Shown: positions 16,516 through 25,922, counted from the stretch's first letter. The stretch: 49,365 nt of DNA from Atopobiaceae bacterium UBA5363 (GCA_002407925.1 DHPN01000009.1:26113-75477); one strand, 5' to 3'. Notes: a model not told the origin generated them from the sequence alone. Numbers and translations: made by a program.

Positions 16516-18086
16516 GCGTCGCCCTCGTCCCAAAGAGCTGCAAAGCCGTCATAGAGGGGCTGGAAAAACAAGTTGTCACGAAAGAAGTCTGCTGTTGTTT
16601 GGGTGCAGGCGACCTTTCCGTCAAACAGCAGGGAGACATGGTCGGCAACTCGTGAGACGAAAGGGAGATCATGCGTCGCGACAACGATGGTGCTTCCCTT
16701 GTCGGCCAGGCGAGCAAGGTCGTGGGCCAATGCAAGGCGAGAAGAGGGATCAAGGCCCTTGGTCGGCTCATCAAGCAAAAGCAGCTGTGGGTCGCAAAGG
16801 ATGAGCTTCGAGAAAGCGAGGGCCTGTTGCTGACCACCAGAGAGGTCATAGGGATTGAGCTGGAGCAGCTTGTCAAGGTTGGCATGGCGGGCGACCTCGC
16901 GTATGCGCCCGTCCGAATAGCCTGACGCTTTTTGCCATTCACGCAGCTCTTCTTCAACGGTGTCGCAGACGAAGAGCGCCTTTGGATCTTGTGGAAGCAG
17001 TATTTGGTTTGACAGCAGGCTATTGTGCGCGCTGCCGCGCTGCGGTTGATATACCCCCGCCATGATCTGCAGCGCCGTTGTTTTCCCTGAGCCGCTTCCG
17101 CCCACGAGAGCGTGTATCGAGCTATGGACTATGTCGATATCTGCTCCGCGCAGCACGTCTGGGGCCGTTTTGGCATAGCGAAACCAAACATCATGAAAGG
17201 AAACCTCTACCCTTGCGTCTAGTGGGGCGCCCCTTCCGTAAGTCTTGGCCTTGCATTTTGACCTTTGGCGCAGTGCCTCGATGTTGACAGGGGAGATGCG
17301 CCCCTCTGTGAGGCTGAAGCAGCTCGTGGCGTAGTCAAGACAGGCTTCAGGCTCGTGCGTGCATATGACGACGGTGATGCCCAGCTCGTGGTTCACACGG
17401 AAGAGCAGGTGCAGGAAATTTTTTGTTGCGGGCGGGTCAAGCTGGCTCGTAGGCTCATCAAGGAGCAAAAGGCGAGGCTGAAGGGCGAGGACGCTTGCAA
17501 AGGCGACCTCCTGCAGCTCTCCTCCTGATAGCTCGGAGCACTTTCGGTCGACGAGGCTCTCCAGGCCAAGGAACTGGGCGACTCCAGCGACACGGCGGCG
17601 CATGCCCTGTTCGCTCACGCCGAGGCTCTCCAGGCCAAAGGAGAGCTCGTGCCACACCGTGTCACAGACGACTTGAGACTCAGGGCTTTGCGCTACATAG
17701 CCTATCTCAGCGGCGGAATCGATCTGGTGCCACTGGTTGGGTTTGCGTCCCAAAACGACCATGTGCCCGCTTACGCTGCCCGCTGGTGTCAGTTCTGGCT
17801 TTAGCAGGCGTAGCAGCGTCGACTTTCCTGAGCCGGTGGGCCCGCAAAGAACAGAAAAAGACCCAGCGGGAACCTGCCAGCTGAGCGCATGCAGTACGGG
17901 CTGGCCCTCTGGATAGGAAAAAGAGAGGTCCTTCAGATCTATTGCGAGCTCTCCGGCGATGCTGCTCTGGGAGCGTTCGCCTGCCTCTTCGTAGTCGCCT
18001 TGGCCTTGCGTAGGCCCTGGCAAGTCCTGGGATTTCATGGTCGTCTGTTGGGAGCCGCAAAGCGGCAGGGGAGCGCCCTCGCTCAT
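16512..18086 (-). CDS. ecfA: ECF transporter ATPase, fused EcfA-EcfA'
   Basis: A 524-aa protein with two complete ABC ATPase domains. Domain 1 has GPTGSGKST (82-90), LSGGE (186-190) and LLLLDEP (206-212). Domain 2 has GGSGSGKTT (329-337), LSGGQ (415-419) and LLLLDEP (435-441). ECF importers normally use two ATPases; here they are one polypeptide, as in several Actinobacteria and Firmicutes. Both sites look intact. The ATG at 18086 overlaps the EcfT stop (ATGA), so I reject the longer frame reaching 18242. The first 45 residues are polar and probably flexible. It energises uptake through EcfT and the S component. Confidence 0.94.
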   Translation of the reverse strand: MSEGAPLPLCGSQQTTMKSQDLPGPTQGQGDYEEAGERSQSSIAGELAIDLKDLSFSYPEGQPVLHALSWQVPAGSFSVLCGPTGSGKSTLLRLLKPELTPAGSVSGHMVVLGRKPNQWHQIDSAAEIGYVAQSPESQVVCDTVWHELSFGLESLGVSEQGMRRRVAGVAQFLGLESLVDRKCSELSGGELQEVAFASVLALQPRLLLLDEPTSQLDPPATKNFLHLLFRVNHELGITVVICTHEPEACLDYATSCFSLTEGRISPVNIEALRQRSKCKAKTYGRGAPLDARVEVSFHDVWFRYAKTAPDVLRGADIDIVHSSIHALVGGSGSGKTTALQIMAGVYQPQRGSAHNSLLSNQILLPQDPKALFVCDTVEEELREWQKASGYSDGRIREVARHANLDKLLQLNPYDLSGGQQQALAFSKLILCDPQLLLLDEPTKGLDPSSRLALAHDLARLADKGSTIVVATHDLPFVSRVADHVSLLFDGKVACTQTTADFFRDNLFFQPLYDGFAALWDEGDA

Positions 18087-18985
18087 GCTCTTGCCTCCGG
18101 CATGTGTGATTGGGCCAAGGACCAGGTGATGTCCTCGGAAGCCTGTCCGATGAGCGGCAGGCCGAGAAGGGCTGCATGAGGCAGATAGTACCACCAAGGG
18201 GACAGGCTTGTCATTGTCGGATAGAAATGAAAGGAGCTGCATACGTACGCGAGCGCAAGAGCGTCAAGGACAGCAAGGACGATTATGCCACCAAGCGTCT
18301 GGCCGTCCTGTGCGCGGAAGCGCCTTTGCTGGTAGCTCGTTCTCTTTGCTCCGCAGTTCCATCCTCGTGCGCGCATGGAGTCAGCCGAGCCGAAAGAAAG
18401 CTCCAGGCTCCAGCCGACCAAGACGCTCAGAAGGCGCGTACGTGAGATTGTCTTGTCAGAGCTTCTATTTGAAGAAGCTTTACGGATTGCAGTGTTCGCC
18501 TTCTGAAGGGCATCGATCTCATGGCCCCGCCGCACGATCTCAGGTATCAAGCGTAGGGTCATGGAGAGTATGAGGGCAAGCGTAGGGGCTATGCGACCGA
18601 GGCATGCTTGCACTTTGGAGGTTGTGATTGCCTTGCCCATGTTGGCAGACCAGACATAGACCGCGACAAACAGTGCGCCCATGCTAAAGCCATATGCAAG
18701 GCTTTCGGCATATACCTTTGAAGGGCCAAGCGAAAGCAACACGGTGGATCCCTCCGCCGAAAAGAGGGGGTTGATAAGGCAGATCAGGGCAGCAAAGGGA
18801 AGCTGCCAGCGAAGGTCGCGAAGCGTCTGCCACGCTCCGCGCAAGCGCCCGCTGAGCGCTAGCCCTGCAGCAAGGGCCAAACATATGCTGACAGGCTCGA
18901 AGAAAATCATAGAGAGGCTCAGAACGCATAAGAAATAGACAAGCGGCACCGTGGGGTGGTATCTGTCGAAAATTGAATGCCCCAC
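18083..18985 (-). CDS. ecfT: ECF transporter transmembrane component EcfT
   Basis: A 300-aa membrane protein with several hydrophobic helices. The Ala-Arg-Gly coupling motif is in SADSMRARGW, and an upstream helix reads IAPTLALILSMTLRLIPEI, as in EcfT/CbiQ proteins. It uses a GTG start (18985) with GGGAGGG five bases upstream. It begins 15 nt after the radical SAM stop and overlaps the EcfA start by four bases. It joins the ATPase to the S component. Confidence 0.92.
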   Translation of the reverse strand: MGHSIFDRYHPTVPLVYFLCVLSLSMIFFEPVSICLALAAGLALSGRLRGAWQTLRDLRWQLPFAALICLINPLFSAEGSTVLLSLGPSKVYAESLAYGFSMGALFVAVYVWSANMGKAITTSKVQACLGRIAPTLALILSMTLRLIPEIVRRGHEIDALQKANTAIRKASSNRSSDKTISRTRLLSVLVGWSLELSFGSADSMRARGWNCGAKRTSYQQRRFRAQDGQTLGGIIVLAVLDALALAYVCSSFHFYPTMTSLSPWWYYLPHAALLGLPLIGQASEDITWSLAQSHMPEARA

Positions 18986-19000
18986 AAGACCCTCCCTTGC

Positions 19001-20608
19001 TTACAGAGCAACTTTATGTGTCCTATGCTGTTTGCCTCTCACTTTCGAGACTATGCTTAGCACGATCAAGCAAAAGGCAACGGCTGACTCCACGATAGCC
19101 CTTTTCTCCTCCCAAATGCCCGCTCCGTCCTTTGCGCCTGGGCAAGGTGCTAGCGGCAAAGCTGGGGCGCACTTTTCTGTGTCAGCGTATTTCCAAGGAG
19201 TGTGCTTGAGACGGTAGTAGGAGCTGCCCTTTGCGAAGGTGCCCGCTAACCAGACGGCGCCACGCCCGAAGCGCGAGCAGATGCCAAGCGCGTAGCGCTT
19301 TGCCCCGAAGACTGCTCCGAAGAGCCTGCCCTGCCGTAAGCCTTCAGAGCGGCTGTAGAAGGAGTTGGCGGCTCGAAAGAACTCCATCTCTAGGTCCCAA
19401 GGGCTCATGTGGCGTGGTTGGAATGTGGCATTCATCATGTCGAACTGTTCCCAATCACGTTCGCCGGTGAAGACCATCCGCCCTTCCTCAACCAGCTTTT
19501 TGTAGACCGGCGTGCCCGGGAACGGCGTGAGAATTGCGGGCTGCAGCTTGCTTGCGTCAATCGACTTGGCGAAGTCGACCGCCCGGGCTATGTCGGCCGG
19601 GCCGTCCTCATCGATGCCAAGCACCTCAGAGGCGATGAGCTGAATGCCATGCTCGCGGCAGGCCTTGCCTGCGCGGCGTATGTCCTCAACGCTCTGGTGC
19701 TTCTCTATGTCATCAAGGGCCGCCTGGTTCAGTGACTCGATGCCGATTAAGACCCAGTTGAGATGCGCGGCAGCAAGAAGGTCAAGCAGCTCGGGGTCGT
19801 TGGCCATGTCCGTGCGGCCGAAGAAGAACGTCTCCTTGAACTGGAGGTTCTCTGCGATGATGCGGCGGCAGAGCTCCTTTGCGCGCTCCTTGTCAGCGGT
19901 GAAGTTGTCATCCTCGAAGTTCATGTACTCAAAGCCTAGGGCGTGATAGTGCTTGATCTCGTCGATCACGGAGTCTATCGAACGGCGGCGATAGGGGGAG
20001 AACATCCTCGACGTCGTACAGAATGAGCAACGATAAGGGCAGCCCCTTGAGCTCATGATGTTCGCGCACTTACAGGGCGTCTTCAAGACGGAGTAATCCG
20101 GGTAGGGAATCGTATCGAGGTCGCAGATGGGTGTGCACTCTACGATGCGGCGCGTGTCTCGCCCCTCCACGACGTCGATGAACCCCGACTCTGCCTCTCC
20201 GCGAAAGACTTGGTCGGCGTATTTGGCAGCCTCCTTCGGGCGATAAGAGGGATGCATCCCCCCCATGAGGACGCGTGCGTGCCCCTTCTTGTGGAAAAGC
20301 TCTGCCAGCTCATAGGCGCGCGGCGCATTGGACGTCATCGCCGACAGGCACAAAACATCTGTCTGAGCCAAGAGCCGTCGCATCGGAAGCTGCCCGTTGA
20401 GCTCCTCATAGGCTTCGACGTGATGGCCCGCCCTCTTTGCTATGCCCGCAAGGATAAGTGGTCCCGTAATCGCGTTCGAATGTCCGTAGAGACGTCCGCC
20501 GAAGTGATAGATCGGCATCCTTTTTACAGCAGGGGCAGGTGTGATAAATGTGATATTCAAAAGAGGCCTCAATTCTGACGTCTGCTCCGAGACGGTCAGA
20601 CAGTTCAT
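19001..20608 (-). CDS. Radical SAM protein with N-terminal B12-binding-like domain and C-terminal membrane helix
   Basis: A 535-aa class B-like radical SAM protein. Residues 15-150 form a Rossmann-type B12-binding-like domain (LMGGMHPSY at about 114-122). The cluster motif is RGCPYRCSFC (C190, C194, C197), followed by EDDNFT, FGRTD and GIES, typical of BchE/MiaB-like halves. I do not see a canonical DxHxxG cobalamin-binding motif, so cobalamin binding is not assured. Residues 507-524 form a hydrophobic helix near the C-terminus, with a basic tail, suggesting membrane attachment. AGGA lies seven bases before the ATG. The gene sits inside a B12-riboswitch operon between the DUF4430 genes and the ECF transporter. 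It may use or modify the imported corrinoid or act in an unrelated B12-dependent step; the substrate is unknown. Confidence 0.85.
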   Translation of the reverse strand: MNCLTVSEQTSELRPLLNITFITPAPAVKRMPIYHFGGRLYGHSNAITGPLILAGIAKRAGHHVEAYEELNGQLPMRRLLAQTDVLCLSAMTSNAPRAYELAELFHKKGHARVLMGGMHPSYRPKEAAKYADQVFRGEAESGFIDVVEGRDTRRIVECTPICDLDTIPYPDYSVLKTPCKCANIMSSRGCPYRCSFCTTSRMFSPYRRRSIDSVIDEIKHYHALGFEYMNFEDDNFTADKERAKELCRRIIAENLQFKETFFFGRTDMANDPELLDLLAAAHLNWVLIGIESLNQAALDDIEKHQSVEDIRRAGKACREHGIQLIASEVLGIDEDGPADIARAVDFAKSIDASKLQPAILTPFPGTPVYKKLVEEGRMVFTGERDWEQFDMMNATFQPRHMSPWDLEMEFFRAANSFYSRSEGLRQGRLFGAVFGAKRYALGICSRFGRGAVWLAGTFAKGSSYYRLKHTPWKYADTEKCAPALPLAPCPGAKDGAGIWEEKRAIVESAVAFCLIVLSIVSKVRGKQHRTHKVAL

Positions 20609-20673
20609 CTTTTTTTCCTACCCGAAAAGAAAAGCGACTAACAACATGTAGGTAATGTCGAACGGTTTTATCT

Positions 20674-21891
20674 CTATGTGTCTATATATATCCAGACAAC
20701 GACGTCGCCATCCGAGAGGCTGTATTCAGAGGCTGCCACGTTAAGCTCCGTCCCATTTACGGAGTAGACCCAGCCGCTGTTGTTCCCATGCTCCTTTTCG
20801 GCGAGGCCGTTGATCGCCGCCACATAGATTCCGTACTGAGTGTCACGGGCGTTGACGTTGGCTCCGGTCGCAAGCAGCGCGTCGTAGGGGGTAGACCCTT
20901 GGTCGACAGAGAGGTCCCTCGAGGCGCTCGAGCCTCCGACAGCTGTGCTGTCCACGGTTATCGAGATGCTTATCTGGGAGGTATTTGAAGAAGGAGACGA
21001 GGCGCCATTTGTGGTTTCACCTGCGCCATCTGTAGTATCATCTGCACCCTTGCCTGAGTCTGCTGAGGACCCGTTGCCGCCTCCTGCATCCCCTGTGCCA
21101 TTGCCAGCGTCTTCTATACCTGCCGTGGTCCCGTCCTTGCCCCCGGTCGCCTCGGTGGGTACGGAGACGAGGCTCTTGTCGGGCAAGGTAATGTCGGCGC
21201 CCTTCGACTGGCTGAAGGACGCGGCGCCTCCCAGCTCCGCATAGGCGTCGCCAGAAATGCGATATGCGCTGGCAGCGGAAAGCAGGGTTGCGGTGTCGCC
21301 TGAGCTAGGCGCATTGCTGACGTCATAGGCGATTGCTATCCGAACTTCGCCGGCTGTGTCCTCGTCAATCCAGCACAGGTGCGTGACCTGCGCGTTTTTA
21401 TCGGCAGCCCAGTCAGACAGCGCGCAGCAGCGCTGCACTGCGCGCTCAAGGGCGGCTTCGTCGCCATCACTTCTCTCCTCAACCCAAATTCCGTCACCTG
21501 ACACGACGACCTCCGTGCCAGAGGCGGTGGGGTCAAGCGATACGTCTTTTCCGTCGAAAGAGAGGCTTCTCAGAGCGTTGAGCACGTCTTGTTGAGAGAT
21601 CTCTCCTGATGAGGTGGCAGTGGCTCCCTCCCTTTGCGAGGCCTCACTGCTAGTCTGGCTCTCTGCGGCAGCGCCATCGAGCAAGGAAAGCGGATTCTGC
21701 CCGGAGAAGTACTCCCAGGCAGACCATGCGCAGAAGGCGCAGAAGATAACCGCGAGCACCGATACGACGACCGTGCCGTGGCCATGTGAGCTCCTTGTGC
21801 GCCTCGAGTCCGCTGCGGTGAGCTTGTCCTTGTCATGCGCAGCTGTCTGCACTGATGTGAGTTTGGGGTCTCTTGCCTTGTTCCTAGGCAT
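20674..21891 (-). CDS. Membrane-anchored DUF4430 (transcobalamin-C-like) protein
   Basis: A 405-aa predicted cell-surface protein. A basic cytoplasmic tail is followed by one membrane helix (about 40-61). An extracellular domain of unknown fold comes next (about 85-240), then a Gly/Ser/Asp-rich linker (about 245-305) and a C-terminal DUF4430 domain. The DUF4430 signature is YGIYVAAING ... NSGWVYSVNG ... YSLSDGDVVVWIY. DUF4430 is related to the C-terminal domain of transcobalamin and intrinsic factor, so with the B12 riboswitch a corrinoid-binding role is attractive but unproven. There is no LPXTG motif. The start lies seven bases after the stop of the upstream propeller gene, suggesting coupling. 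Confidence 0.85.
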   Translation of the reverse strand: MPRNKARDPKLTSVQTAAHDKDKLTAADSRRTRSSHGHGTVVVSVLAVIFCAFCAWSAWEYFSGQNPLSLLDGAAAESQTSSEASQREGATATSSGEISQQDVLNALRSLSFDGKDVSLDPTASGTEVVVSGDGIWVEERSDGDEAALERAVQRCCALSDWAADKNAQVTHLCWIDEDTAGEVRIAIAYDVSNAPSSGDTATLLSAASAYRISGDAYAELGGAASFSQSKGADITLPDKSLVSVPTEATGGKDGTTAGIEDAGNGTGDAGGGNGSSADSGKGADDTTDGAGETTNGASSPSSNTSQISISITVDSTAVGGSSASRDLSVDQGSTPYDALLATGANVNARDTQYGIYVAAINGLAEKEHGNNSGWVYSVNGTELNVAASEYSLSDGDVVVWIYIDT

Positions 21892-21898
21892 TTTCTGC

Positions 21899-23668
21899 TC
21901 AGATCCTTTTGTGGTGCTGACGAAGGAGTGCTATGAGGATCACGATGACGCCAGCGCCTAGTCCGACGATTGGCCACAGGGGCATGCCAGAGGCATCCTT
22001 TTCGGCCGCAGCATCAGGGCTTGCCTTCTCCGGGTTCTCCTGTTGGCTGTCGGAGGCAAAGCCTGAAAGCAGAGGCTCCTCCTGTGTCGTTGCACTGAGC
22101 TGCTGTCTTTGTTGTTGTTTCGCTTGCAACCCTGATGTTAGCCTGTCGCTTCTAGTCGCTGTCGCCACAGAGAAGGCTGCGGACGGAGATGAGGTTGCAG
22201 AAGGAGAGCTTGAGGACGAGGAGGAGCTTGTCGCGCTAGCAGAGCTGGAAGTCGCGTCCGTGCCGGGTATGCTGTCTGGTGAGGCGCCGCGCCCGAGTCG
22301 GACGAGATAGCCAGAGTCGTTGATGTAGTAGAGAAAGCCGTTCGCGTCGCAGATTACTGGATAGTCGCAGTATTCGGCATTGCTCGTGGGCAGGTAGAGC
22401 AGATGGGCCACCGAGTCGCCAAGTCGCCAGACATACAGTCCGCCGCCGTAGAGGTACGATCCGTCAGCCGCGCGCTTGGCGTCGTTGACCGTGAAGTAGC
22501 ACCAAATGGCAGCTGAGGACTGAGAGACGAGCACGGGGGAGGAGATCGAGCCGCTCGAGGAGCTTATCGTATTCTTGTCGTCTCGCGTCACAGTGCAGAT
22601 GACGCTCATCGAGTCCAAGTCGACGACGGCAAGGGACGCCCCCTTGCCGCTTAAGGCGTTGGTGCCACCGATGACAGCAGTGCTCCCAATGACAGTCGGC
22701 GCAGATACGCAATAGCTGAGGGCCTTGACAGACGCTGTCTTCTGGAGGCTTCCGTCTGCTACTATGGCCAGCTTATAAAGGGTTCCGTCCTTTGTGGCCA
22801 CATAGAGCCAAGAGCCGTCTTCAGAGGCGACGGGATCGGAGTTGATCGCATAGCCGCAAAGTGAGATCGAAGAGAGCTCCTTGCCGCTTGCGGCGTCGAG
22901 GACATGCACGGTGCCTGCCGTATCGCCTATGTAGAGGCATGACCCAACAACGACAGGGGAGGTCCAGTTGTAGCCGCTGGAGGACGCGAACGTCCAAAGG
23001 GTCTTGCCAGAAGAAGCGTCAAGGGCCCTGAGTGCACCAGGGCCGGTCGAGCCAGCCGAGGTCCCCACATAGAGCACGCCGTCAACTATGCGCAGCGCGC
23101 CGGTCGATTGGTCTGCGTCTGTGGTGGTGCTTGAGACCCAGCGCGTCTTCATGGTCTTGGCGTCAAAGGCTTGGACGAGTCCATCGTCGAGGGCAACGTA
23201 GACCATGCCACCGGAGTAGATGGGCCGCGAGGTGAGCGTGACGTTGAGCGTGCCTGCGAGCTGCCCGGTCGCCTCCACCTCGCCGCTTTCCTTGTCGATG
23301 CGGACGAGCCTGTTGGTGTACGTCGAGCTGACCGTACCACCCATGAACTGATCCCCGACGGCTATGTAGACCTTTCCGCCTACGATGAGCGGCTCGCTTG
23401 TGGAAACCCCGCCGCCGACCAAAAGCCGCCAGCTCTCAGAGCAGCCCTCCGTCGGAGTGGCGGCAGACGTGACGTTGCCGCCCGCCTCAGCCTCAGGCCA
23501 CTCGGCTGCATAGTTTTCGAGCTGGTCTTTTGGGTTGTCATACTCTACTTGGGTGACAGTCGTGTCTGCGTCCCCGTAGCAAGTATATTTCCAGACGATC
23601 TCATCGCCGTCTTGGGGGATGTACTCCCCAGCGCCTACATCAGAAACACCTCCATCAACGATGAGTTC
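21899..23668 (-). pseudogene. C-terminal part of an interrupted DUF4430/PQQ-propeller protein
   Basis: This is the in-frame continuation of the 23669-24574 gene after a TGA. There is no stop between the two parts, and I find no ATG with a ribosome site that would begin a separate gene; the best downstream start is a TTG inside a conserved segment. The first 40 codons complete the DUF4430 domain (ELIVDGGVSDVGAGEYIPQD, then GDEIVWKY). A PQQ-like beta-propeller follows, with repeats such as LDASSGKTLWTF and LDAASGKELSS. A Ser-rich stalk and a C-terminal membrane helix (LWPIVGLGAGVIVILIALL) with a basic tail come last. If the TGA were read, the whole protein would be 891 aa, secreted and anchored at the C-terminus. 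Confidence 0.8.
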
Positions 23669-24574
23669 TCAATAGGGGTAAGTAGCGTCATAGCCTGTCG
23701 AGAGGGTCTCTCCCGATGCTGATGTGATCGAATTCAAAAAGAGCCCATAATCAGTTGATTGAACGTCTGCAGTGAGACCAGCAGCCTCAAACGCGCGCAC
23801 TGAGGCGGACATTGCCGTGTCGCCATCGGTTGACTCTAGGTAGCTCGGCTGCATCCAGTAGGTGTAGACCCCCGTCGAGTCGGGCGCGATCACGGCCACG
23901 CTGATCCTGGCCTCGACGCTAGCCTCAACGTTGGCGCCGGACTGCGCATCGGCCAGCTGTACCTCTGACGTGCTTGCCTTGCTGGTCCCAGCCTCCGTGG
24001 CTGCGGAGGATTTTTGTGTCCCAGCTTCTTCGCTTTGAGCTTCTGATGAGATGATCGGTCCGAATGCAGCGGAGGTGACCGTGCCTGTGTCTGTGGTGAC
24101 TTCAACCTTGACGTACATGCCAGCAAGGTCAGCCGTGTCAAGCTCAGATAAGGTGGCTTCCTCTATGGGCGCGTATGTACCCTCGGCTGATTTGCAGGAA
24201 AGCCACTGGTAGGAAATGCTTCCGTCGCTATCGGTGTCCGCAGAGCCGGAAAGGATGGCCTTCAGGCTGGTCCCGGTCCCTGTCGTGTCAGAGATTGAGA
24301 CGGACTCGGGTGCTGCTTTTGCCCCCTCAGAGCTGGAGCTTGACGCTTGCCCTTGGCTTGCTGCTGAGCCCGTAGCTGAAGATCCGTCCGATTCCGTGGC
24401 AGCTGCGCTCGTTGCTGAGGGCATGCTCGCGCCTTCTTGAGCCATTTTCGAGAAGGTTTGCCCTGTCGTGCTGGCTAGAGCCTCGTTCGGCAGCAGTATG
24501 AGGACTATGGCAGCAGATGCTGCAACGCTTAGAACTTGCTTCCACAAAAAACGCAACCTTGTTTTGCCACGCAT
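23669..24574 (-). CDS. Secreted DUF4430 protein, truncated by an in-frame TGA
   Basis: The N-terminal 301 residues of the riboswitch-controlled first gene. A signal peptide (1-35, hydrophobic stretch then ALAS) is followed by a Ser/Ala-rich segment and an Ig-like domain (about 95-175, with ISYQWLSC). A DUF4430 domain begins at about 225 (VYTYWMQPSYL, YGLFLNSITS) but is cut at YPY-stop. DUF4430 domains usually have Trp at the position of the TGA, and the same frame continues for 590 codons, so this looks like a TGG to TGA change. The shortened product would lack the rest of DUF4430, the propeller and the membrane anchor. A modest ribosome site (AAAGGG, 7 nt) precedes the ATG. Confidence 0.82.
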   Translation of the reverse strand: MRGKTRLRFLWKQVLSVAASAAIVLILLPNEALASTTGQTFSKMAQEGASMPSATSAAATESDGSSATGSAASQGQASSSSSEGAKAAPESVSISDTTGTGTSLKAILSGSADTDSDGSISYQWLSCKSAEGTYAPIEEATLSELDTADLAGMYVKVEVTTDTGTVTSAAFGPIISSEAQSEEAGTQKSSAATEAGTSKASTSEVQLADAQSGANVEASVEARISVAVIAPDSTGVYTYWMQPSYLESTDGDTAMSASVRAFEAAGLTADVQSTDYGLFLNSITSASGETLSTGYDATYPY

Positions 24575-24719
24575 CTGACAGCCCTTTCGCGAGACATTCC
24601 GACATGTTCTTCACCTTTTGCTGCGGTGGTAAAGAAATGCTGGTACGATAGTTCATCGCGAGAAATCGCAAAGATTGCCTTAGGTTAGAAGCAAGGATAC
24701 CGGCACCCTTCCCACACGC

Positions 24720-24945
24720 CCGAGAAGGCGAAACCTCTTGAGGATGGGCAGGTCTTCTGGCTCGCGGTTAAGGATCATAAGACCCACGCGAAGAAGCCTT
24801 CTTAGACAGATCAGCTTATAGACGTCCGATGGCCTTTTCTTCGCTATCTCCGCATACAGCAGTGGCGGCTGTCCCGGATTCAGACCGGGTTCCCTTTTGA
24901 TCAGGCTGTCTAGCTCTGTGCTCTCACAGCTTGAACCACAACCCC
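24720..24945 (-). promoter_or_regulatory. Cobalamin (B12) riboswitch
   Basis: On the minus strand the B12 box GAGCCAGAAGACCTGCCC lies at 24763-24746. The upstream core reads GGGAACCCGGTCTGAATCC then GGGACAGCCGCCACTGC (about 24896-24860), matching the conserved GGGAA...GGTG-AATCC...GCC-CACTG pattern. The boundaries are approximate. The element ends about 150 nt before the ATG at 24574. A stem AAGGGTG-CCGG-TATCCTT (24692-24709) lies downstream but has no U-run, so control may be translational or use an unseen terminator. The rest of the 24575-25084 gap holds only A+T-rich promoter-like sequence. Confidence 0.92.
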
Positions 24946-25084
24946 ATATAGAGCAAACTATTCAATCACCTTTGAGTTTATCATGCCTTTTGTAGCTAAG
25001 ATTGTTTTCCTACGTTAGATGGATTTGTGTCTGTTTTTATACAGATCATTAATTTGACGTCGAACTGTTTTCTAGGAGCTTGCC

Positions 25085-25816
25085 ATGGAATGGATTAAGT
25101 CAAGGTTGGATGAACTGGCTGATCGGGACACGACCTACCGTCAGTTTAACACGCGTATCCTCGCGACCGTCGCACCCCAGACTGTCATTGGCGTCCGCAT
25201 GCCCCGTCTCCGCCGCCTTGCCCGTGAAGTAGAACGCTCGCCTGACAGAAATGCCTTCCTTGAGGAGTTGCCCCATGCCAGCTATGAAGAAAATCAGCTC
25301 CATGCGATTCTTATCTGTCATATCAGTGACTATCGTGAAGCAATCAAGCAGGTGGATACGTTTCTGCCCTATGTTGATAACTGGGCTACCTGTGACGCAA
25401 TGAGCCCGCATGCCTTCAAGGGCCATCCTGAGGGGCTCTTTTGTGATGTAAAGCGATGGGTTGGAGGCACTCGCACGTATCCGGCTCGCTTTGGGGTAGG
25501 CGTTTTGATGAAATACCTGTTAGACGATCAGACCTTTGATGAAGGGATGCTAGAGCTTGCGGCAGAGACAGGCAATGCCGCCTACCATGACCGCCCGAAT
25601 GGCAGTTATTATGTGCGAATGATGGTGGCATGGTACTTCGCCTGCGTCCTCAGCCAACATCCTGCGGCTGCCTTGCCTTGGCTTGAGCAGCGTCGTCTTG
25701 GCCGTTGGGTACATAACAAGACTATACAGAAAGCCCTTGAAAGCCGCTGCATCCCTGAAAGCACCAAGACCTATCTCAAAACCTTGCGCTGGCGTCATGG
25801 GGATGGTGACTTTTAG
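25085..25816 (+). CDS. alkD: AlkD-like DNA alkylation repair protein
   Basis: A 243-aa all-helical HEAT-like protein of the AlkD family, which excises N3- and N7-alkylated purines without flipping the base. Recognisable blocks are GVRMPRLRRLARE (about 38-50), SYEENQLHAILIC, PYVDNWATCDAMS and VGVLMKYLL, and RMMVAWYFA. The WATCD segment contains the acidic residue and Trp typical of the active cleft. AGGAG lies six bases before the ATG. It stands alone, divergent from the B12 operon. Confidence 0.92.
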   Translation: MEWIKSRLDELADRDTTYRQFNTRILATVAPQTVIGVRMPRLRRLAREVERSPDRNAFLEELPHASYEENQLHAILICHISDYREAIKQVDTFLPYVDNWATCDAMSPHAFKGHPEGLFCDVKRWVGGTRTYPARFGVGVLMKYLLDDQTFDEGMLELAAETGNAAYHDRPNGSYYVRMMVAWYFACVLSQHPAAALPWLEQRRLGRWVHNKTIQKALESRCIPESTKTYLKTLRWRHGDGDF

Positions 25817-25922
25817 AAGGTCTGTGCAGTTCGCATTCGTTTGGCACCATCATGGCAAGCGCAAGGCAAAATGGTGGCCCAAGGATTAGTCATAGGGAGA
25901 CCTGATATAAGGAGGATTGACG

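Noticed and set aside
21899..23422. The beta-propeller segment as an independent gene starting at TTG 23422
   Set aside because: The TTG lies inside the continuing frame, has no ribosome site, and the 82 codons before it complete the upstream DUF4430 domain.
23669..23671. TGA as a selenocysteine codon
   Set aside because: The family has Trp, not Cys, at this position, and I saw no convincing selenocysteine insertion hairpin after it; a Trp nonsense change is simpler.
25031..25044. CTGTTTTTATACAG before alkD as an SOS (LexA) box
   Set aside because: It is two bases shorter than the CTG-N10-CAG form and does not match the Gram-positive GAAC-N4-GTTC form.
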